From: Pedobacter insulae
GTDB lineage: Bacteria; Bacteroidota; Bacteroidia; Sphingobacteriales; Sphingobacteriaceae
Assembly: GCF_900113525.1 (NCBI RefSeq)
Contig: NZ_FOPP01000008.1
Location: forward strand, 62,001 to 126,000
Direction of reading: 5' to 3'
DNA: 64,000 nt
Shown: positions 60,553 through 64,000 of the stretch, piece after piece
Numbering within the stretch: the stretch's first letter is position 1
Layout of the letters: the number at the start of each line of letters is the position of its first letter
Translations under genes and position numbers: made by a program
Notes under the pieces: model-generated
Told to the model about the DNA's origin: nothing
Database searches by the model: none
What the model saw: the letters and a program-made list of their open reading frames with translations, nothing else

Positions 60553-62526
60553 TTATTTAGTTAGCGACTCTTTTTTAGTGGTAATAAGAATTACCCCGTT
60601 TTTTCCTTCTATTCCGTAGAGAGAGTTAGCAGAGCCGTCTTTAAGTATGCTTATGCTTTCAATGGTTTCTGGTTTCAAGTTGTTAATAGCAAGGTGATCT
60701 TGTTTCTCCCCGTCGATTATGTATAAGGGATTTGATTCCTGGTTTAAGTTGCTCCCTTTTAATTTGATGCTGGTAGCTAGGCTCGCATTATATGGTTCGC
60801 TGCTGGTTAATTTAAGTTTAGCAGTCTCATTGGGCATTGCGAACTTGATGGGAATGTTATATTTAACGCGAACCGGTCTGCCATTCAACAAGCCTGGATT
60901 CCATCTTTTACTTACTTTAACTACTCTGGTAGCTTCTTCTTCAAGGCCATAACCTAATTTTCTTCCATCTGCTTTAATGTCGGTTAATGTTCCATCTTTC
61001 TCTACAGTGAATGATATATATATAGTCCCTTGCACCCGGTTGTCAGTTGCCATCGAAGGATATTTAATCGTATTCGCTAACCAATGATAAAATTTTTGAA
61101 TGCCACCTGGATAGCTAGGGGGACTACTCATTGACACGTGGCTGTAGACGATGTTTTCTTCTATAACCCCTTCTTTTTTAGCAGGTGTGGCATAGCCTCT
61201 CACAACTAGTTTCGGCAATTCATTGTATCCATTAGGTGCTTCGTTAGCGATCGCCTCTTCTTTACTGGTAAGCTGTGTTAATTTAAAAGCAGTGATGAAG
61301 CTATAATTTCCATCATCGGCAGGTAACTCTTTAGTAAATGCTAAAACGCTTTGCTTTACTTCTTGTTTGGTTTGATAACCTAAATCTCCCACCACATTCA
61401 CATCTTGAATTTTCCCTGTTTCTACCTTAAAGTTAATTCGAACATCCCCTTCAATTTGTTTGTTCATTGCCTCTTTCGGATATTTGATAGTATTGCCCAA
61501 GAAATTATAAAAGCCATCCCAAGCTTTATTTGAATTGCTTATTAAGTTGTTTTTTGCGGTATTAAAGATTTTAGGATTTGTGTTATAAACACGTGGCGCA
61601 ATTTCTATATTGAGAATTCTTAGTGGTTCTATGGTTTCAGTTACTGCCGCTTTAATATCATTTAATGGAATATGTTCTGCCACTTCAATTAACCTATTGT
61701 TTTTACGAATAGTAGCCGATGACAAGATCAACGTTAGCGCAAATAAGGGAACAAATAAACCATACTTGAGCATAGCTGTCTTTTTTGAGCGCTGTTTGTG
61801 TAACATAAAAATCCTTTTTTTGATAAGGGATTTTGTGAAAAAACCATTGGTTAAATCACTTGGACGGGCACCAAATGCTTGACTTAACAGTAACAAGGAA
61901 TATGTTTCTTTATCACCTTGAAAATTTGCCGCAGCTTCATCGGCCAAGAATTCATGGATGTTTTTTACCGTATATTTGTAGGCATAAATTATTGGGTTAA
62001 ACCAAGTAAAAATGGCTAATAGCTCGAAAAAGATCACATCAATGGTATGTTTTTGCTTGATATGGATTTCTTCATGTAAATGAATTGTTTCGGGCTCAGG
62101 AACATCTTCAGCGATAGCTTTTCTGTTCAGAAAAGAAAAGGCAGCGCCACTGTTTACATTATAGAACATTTTATTTACCGCTTTTAGCTGATAAATAAAT
62201 CGAATAATAAAAAATATAATTCCAGACACATATATTGCTACAACCAGGTTCCCCCAATTAAATTTTTCTGACGACTGGTCGACAATACTTACTTGAGATA
62301 CAAACCCACTTAGTTGGTCAACCCCTGTATACATACGTTGGGCAACAGGTTGTGTGGCTAACCATTCAAAGCGTAAGAAAGGAATGGTTAGGGATAGTAG
62401 CCCTGATCCAATCAAGTATATCCTGTTTAAGATAAAGTAAGTTTCTTTATCTAATAACAGTTTATAAAAGCAAAAAAATACAACCAGGTAGATATTTACC
62501 TGTAGCAAATAATGCGCCCAACTCAT
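60553..62526 (-). CDS. BlaR1-like M56 peptidase with TonB C-terminal and plug domains
   Basis: A 657-residue protein. Residues 1-275 are a BlaR1/MecR1-type integral membrane metallopeptidase with four or five helices, zinc motif HEEIH (151-155) and the third ligand region HEFLADE (191-197). Instead of a beta-lactam sensor domain, the periplasmic part has two TonB C-terminal-like domains (about 330-415 and 470-560) and one receptor-plug module (585-650, PLYIIDG and LYGIEGKNGVILITTK). It overlaps blaI by 4 nt. Likely cleaves BlaI on an envelope signal. Confidence 0.88.
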   Translation of the reverse strand: MSWAHYLLQVNIYLVVFFCFYKLLLDKETYFILNRIYLIGSGLLSLTIPFLRFEWLATQPVAQRMYTGVDQLSGFVSQVSIVDQSSEKFNWGNLVVAIYVSGIIFFIIRFIYQLKAVNKMFYNVNSGAAFSFLNRKAIAEDVPEPETIHLHEEIHIKQKHTIDVIFFELLAIFTWFNPIIYAYKYTVKNIHEFLADEAAANFQGDKETYSLLLLSQAFGARPSDLTNGFFTKSLIKKRIFMLHKQRSKKTAMLKYGLFVPLFALTLILSSATIRKNNRLIEVAEHIPLNDIKAAVTETIEPLRILNIEIAPRVYNTNPKIFNTAKNNLISNSNKAWDGFYNFLGNTIKYPKEAMNKQIEGDVRINFKVETGKIQDVNVVGDLGYQTKQEVKQSVLAFTKELPADDGNYSFITAFKLTQLTSKEEAIANEAPNGYNELPKLVVRGYATPAKKEGVIEENIVYSHVSMSSPPSYPGGIQKFYHWLANTIKYPSMATDNRVQGTIYISFTVEKDGTLTDIKADGRKLGYGLEEEATRVVKVSKRWNPGLLNGRPVRVKYNIPIKFAMPNETAKLKLTSSEPYNASLATSIKLKGSNLNQESNPLYIIDGEKQDHLAINNLKPETIESISILKDGSANSLYGIEGKNGVILITTKKESLTK

Positions 62527-62900
62527 TTTGGTTTATTTTTGAATTTGTTAATCATTTTTAAAATTTCATCCACATCACCTAGATCGAGTTTCTCTTCCTT
62601 TACGAAAAAAGAAAACATGCTTTCAACAGAATTTTCGAAATAGTTCCCTAATAATTTCTCTGTAGCATGGCGTTTATATTCTTCCCGACTAATTAATGGG
62701 TAATATTTGTGAGCTTTACCAAATGCTTCATGCCCAATAAAACCTTTTACTTCTAAGATTCTGATAATCGTAGATACCGTATTATAGGCAGGTTTTGGTT
62801 CTGGCAGGTAATCCATTACTTCTTTTACAAAGGAATTCTCTAATTGCCATACAATTTGCATGATTTGTTCCTCAGCCTTTGTTAGATCTTTAATTTCCAT
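62523..62900 (-). CDS. BlaI/MecI/CopY family transcriptional repressor
   Basis: A 125-residue repressor: winged helix (LTKAEEQIMQIVWQLENSFVKEVMDYL, then YNTVSTIIRILEVKGFIGHEAFGKAHKYYP) and a dimerization tail (SMFSFFVKEEKLDLGDVDEILKMINK). It heads the operon; its stop overlaps the peptidase start (ATGA). By family knowledge, a BlaR1-type peptidase would cleave it to induce the operon. Palindromes upstream (62977-63010) are candidate binding sites. Confidence 0.93.
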   Translation of the reverse strand: MEIKDLTKAEEQIMQIVWQLENSFVKEVMDYLPEPKPAYNTVSTIIRILEVKGFIGHEAFGKAHKYYPLISREEYKRHATEKLLGNYFENSVESMFSFFVKEEKLDLGDVDEILKMINKFKNKPK

Positions 62901-62976
62901 GTTAATTGTTGTTTTTATGTATTAAGAGCGCTTTTTTTTTCAAATGAGTGTTATTATTTGAGTAATTTACCGAATA

Positions 62977-63010
62977 ATTAGTATAAACTTAAAACTAATA
63001 TTTTAGTTTT
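62977..63010. promoter_or_regulatory. Candidate BlaI operator region
   Basis: AAAACTAA (62991-62998) and TTAGTTTT (63003-63010) form a perfect dyad with a 4-nt center; ATTAGT (62977-62982) is an inverted match to ACTAAT (62994-62999). They lie 77-110 nt before blaI and 52-85 nt before the divergent metallo-hydrolase. Confidence 0.45.
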
Positions 63011-63061
63011 CAAAATATTTGTGCTGTTATTTTATTAAAATCAGAAAATAAATTAAAAAGA

Positions 63062-64000
63062 ATGAAGATAGCATTTCATGGCGCTGCACGAACAGTTACC
63101 GGCAGTAAACACTTGATTACTTTAAATTCAGGTATAAAAATTTTGCTAGATTGTGGTCTATTCCAAGGAATGGGACATGTTACCGATCAATTAAATGAGC
63201 ATTTTGGATTTGCGCCTGCGTCACTAAATTATGTAATTCTTTCTCACGCCCATATTGATCACTGCGGTCTGCTTCCAAGATTAGTAGCCGAAGGTTTTAA
63301 TGGTACAATATTTTGTACGCCTGCTACGATGGATTTAGCGAGAATATTGATGATGGATTCTGCAAAAATACATATGCAGGATACTGAATTTTCAAATGAG
63401 CATAGACAACCGGGGGAGGAAGAAGAGCAGCCATTATACATTGATGAAGATGTGATTAAAGCTGTAGGCTTAATGAAAGTGATAGAATACAGGGAAGTTT
63501 ATCAGATAACAGACAATATCAAAGTAAAATTTACTGATGCGGGTCATATTTTAGGAAGTGCTGCAGTGCATTTAACGCTAACAGAAGGTGGTAAAGAAAA
63601 GAAGTTAACTTTTAGTGGTGACATTGGTCGTTATGGAGATATGTTGCTCAAAAGTCCAGAAGTTTTTGACCAGGCAGACTATATTATTATGGAGTCTACT
63701 TATGGCGACTCATTGCATAGGGATCTAGAACCCATTGAGAAAAAATTGCTTGAAATTATAAATTATACCTGTAAAGTTAAAAAAGGAAAGGTAATTATCC
63801 CAGCTTTTAGCGTGGGCCGCACACAAGAGCTTTTATACGCTCTTAACGGTCTTGAGCTGAAGCAGCAGTTGCCAGACGTACCGTATTATGTGGATAGCCC
63901 GCTTTCAGCGCAAGCAACAGCTGTGCTAAAAAATCATACAGAAGTTTATAACCAAAAAGTGAAAGAGGTGCTGGCAGCTGATCATGATATTTTTTCTTTT
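63062..64000 (+). CDS. Beta-CASP metallo-beta-lactamase fold RNase/hydrolase, N-terminal part (3' end outside window)
   Basis: 313 residues of an open frame from the ATG at 63062 that runs to the edge. It is the YSH1/CPSF-like MBL group. Metal ligands: HAHIDHCG (H62, H64, D66, H67), AGHILGSA and FSGDIGR. The MESTYGD segment and PAFSVGRTQELLYAL start the beta-CASP domain, as in RNA-processing exonucleases of bacteria. Full length would be about 450-470 residues. It is divergent from blaI. Confidence 0.92.
   Translation, partial: MKIAFHGAARTVTGSKHLITLNSGIKILLDCGLFQGMGHVTDQLNEHFGFAPASLNYVILSHAHIDHCGLLPRLVAEGFNGTIFCTPATMDLARILMMDSAKIHMQDTEFSNEHRQPGEEEEQPLYIDEDVIKAVGLMKVIEYREVYQITDNIKVKFTDAGHILGSAAVHLTLTEGGKEKKLTFSGDIGRYGDMLLKSPEVFDQADYIIMESTYGDSLHRDLEPIEKKLLEIINYTCKVKKGKVIIPAFSVGRTQELLYALNGLELKQQLPDVPYYVDSPLSAQATAVLKNHTEVYNQKVKEVLAADHDIFSF

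Noticed and set aside
1..64000. tRNA, rRNA, prophage, integrase or insertion sequence
   Set aside because: None recognised by eye in the sequence or in the encoded proteins; a covariance-model scan would be needed to exclude a divergent tRNA or small RNA.

Overview
The window looks like a chromosomal segment of a Bacteroidota bacterium of the family Sphingobacteriaceae, most like Pedobacter. This rests on established family knowledge: low GC, three large TonB-dependent outer-membrane receptors with carboxypeptidase-regulatory N-termini, a GLPGLI protein, DUF2911, DUF3127 and DUF5687 proteins, a type B succinate dehydrogenase with a five-helix cytochrome b, and promoters of the Bacteroidota kind (TTG about 20 nt before TAnnTTTG). 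I see no rRNA, tRNA, CRISPR array, insertion sequence, integrase or prophage. The first gene (hisS) and the last (a beta-CASP metallo-hydrolase) are cut by the window edges.

Layout. 1-6.1 kb: hisS tail, NTF2-like protein, single-domain response regulator, OsmC, a secreted alpha/beta hydrolase, a J-domain/KTSC fusion, an NAD-binding epimerase and a DUF2911 protein. 6.1-10.3 kb: a reverse operon of a secreted PIG-L deacetylase, an unlisted 43-residue membrane protein and a sodium:solute symporter. 10.4-19.1 kb: a lipoprotein, two TonB receptors, an AarF kinase with a TetR regulator, and the fluoride channel CrcB. 19.3-22.3 kb: a GntR/ABC operon with a well-formed promoter and operator. 22.4-30.5 kb: a hydrolase, an oxidoreductase, an OmpA lipoprotein, and an operon rhlE-rarA-DUF5687 permease-ATPase. 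30.5-30.9 kb is gene-free and repeat-rich. 31-35.5 kb: a DUF4197 lipoprotein, and a VWA protein divergent from a sigma/anti-sigma pair. 35.5-38.6 kb: a phosphate block (PiT, DUF47, PhoR-like kinase). 38.7-43 kb: a radical-SAM DNA-repair pair, an HD hydrolase, an XRE regulator and a THUMP methyltransferase. 43-50 kb: a DUF3127 protein, an RprX/RprY-like two-component system, GLPGLI and a receptor. 50-58.6 kb: a helicase, dapF, htrA and sdhCAB. 58.7-62.9 kb: a BlaI/BlaR1-like operon fused to TonB and receptor-plug modules.

Two themes link distant parts. First, direct repeats of a TTAACA-like hexamer: 11-bp spacing upstream of the phosphate operon and the PhoR-like kinase (Pho-box-like), and 10-bp spacing upstream of the RprX/RprY-like pair, upstream of the nearby receptor operon, and in the dapF/htrA gap. 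These are the expected architecture of OmpR-family response-regulator sites, so the window may show two small regulons. Second, pieces of SusC-type TonB receptors (carboxypeptidase-regulatory domain, the LQGKVSGL-like plug start, the LYIxDG...LYGxxGxNGVIxxTT plug motif) and TonB C-terminal domains have been built into proteins that are not receptors: a VWA protein, an anti-sigma-like protein, a BlaR1-like peptidase and a small periplasmic protein. The BlaRI/TonB/plug operon is the best candidate here for a poorly described signalling or envelope system.
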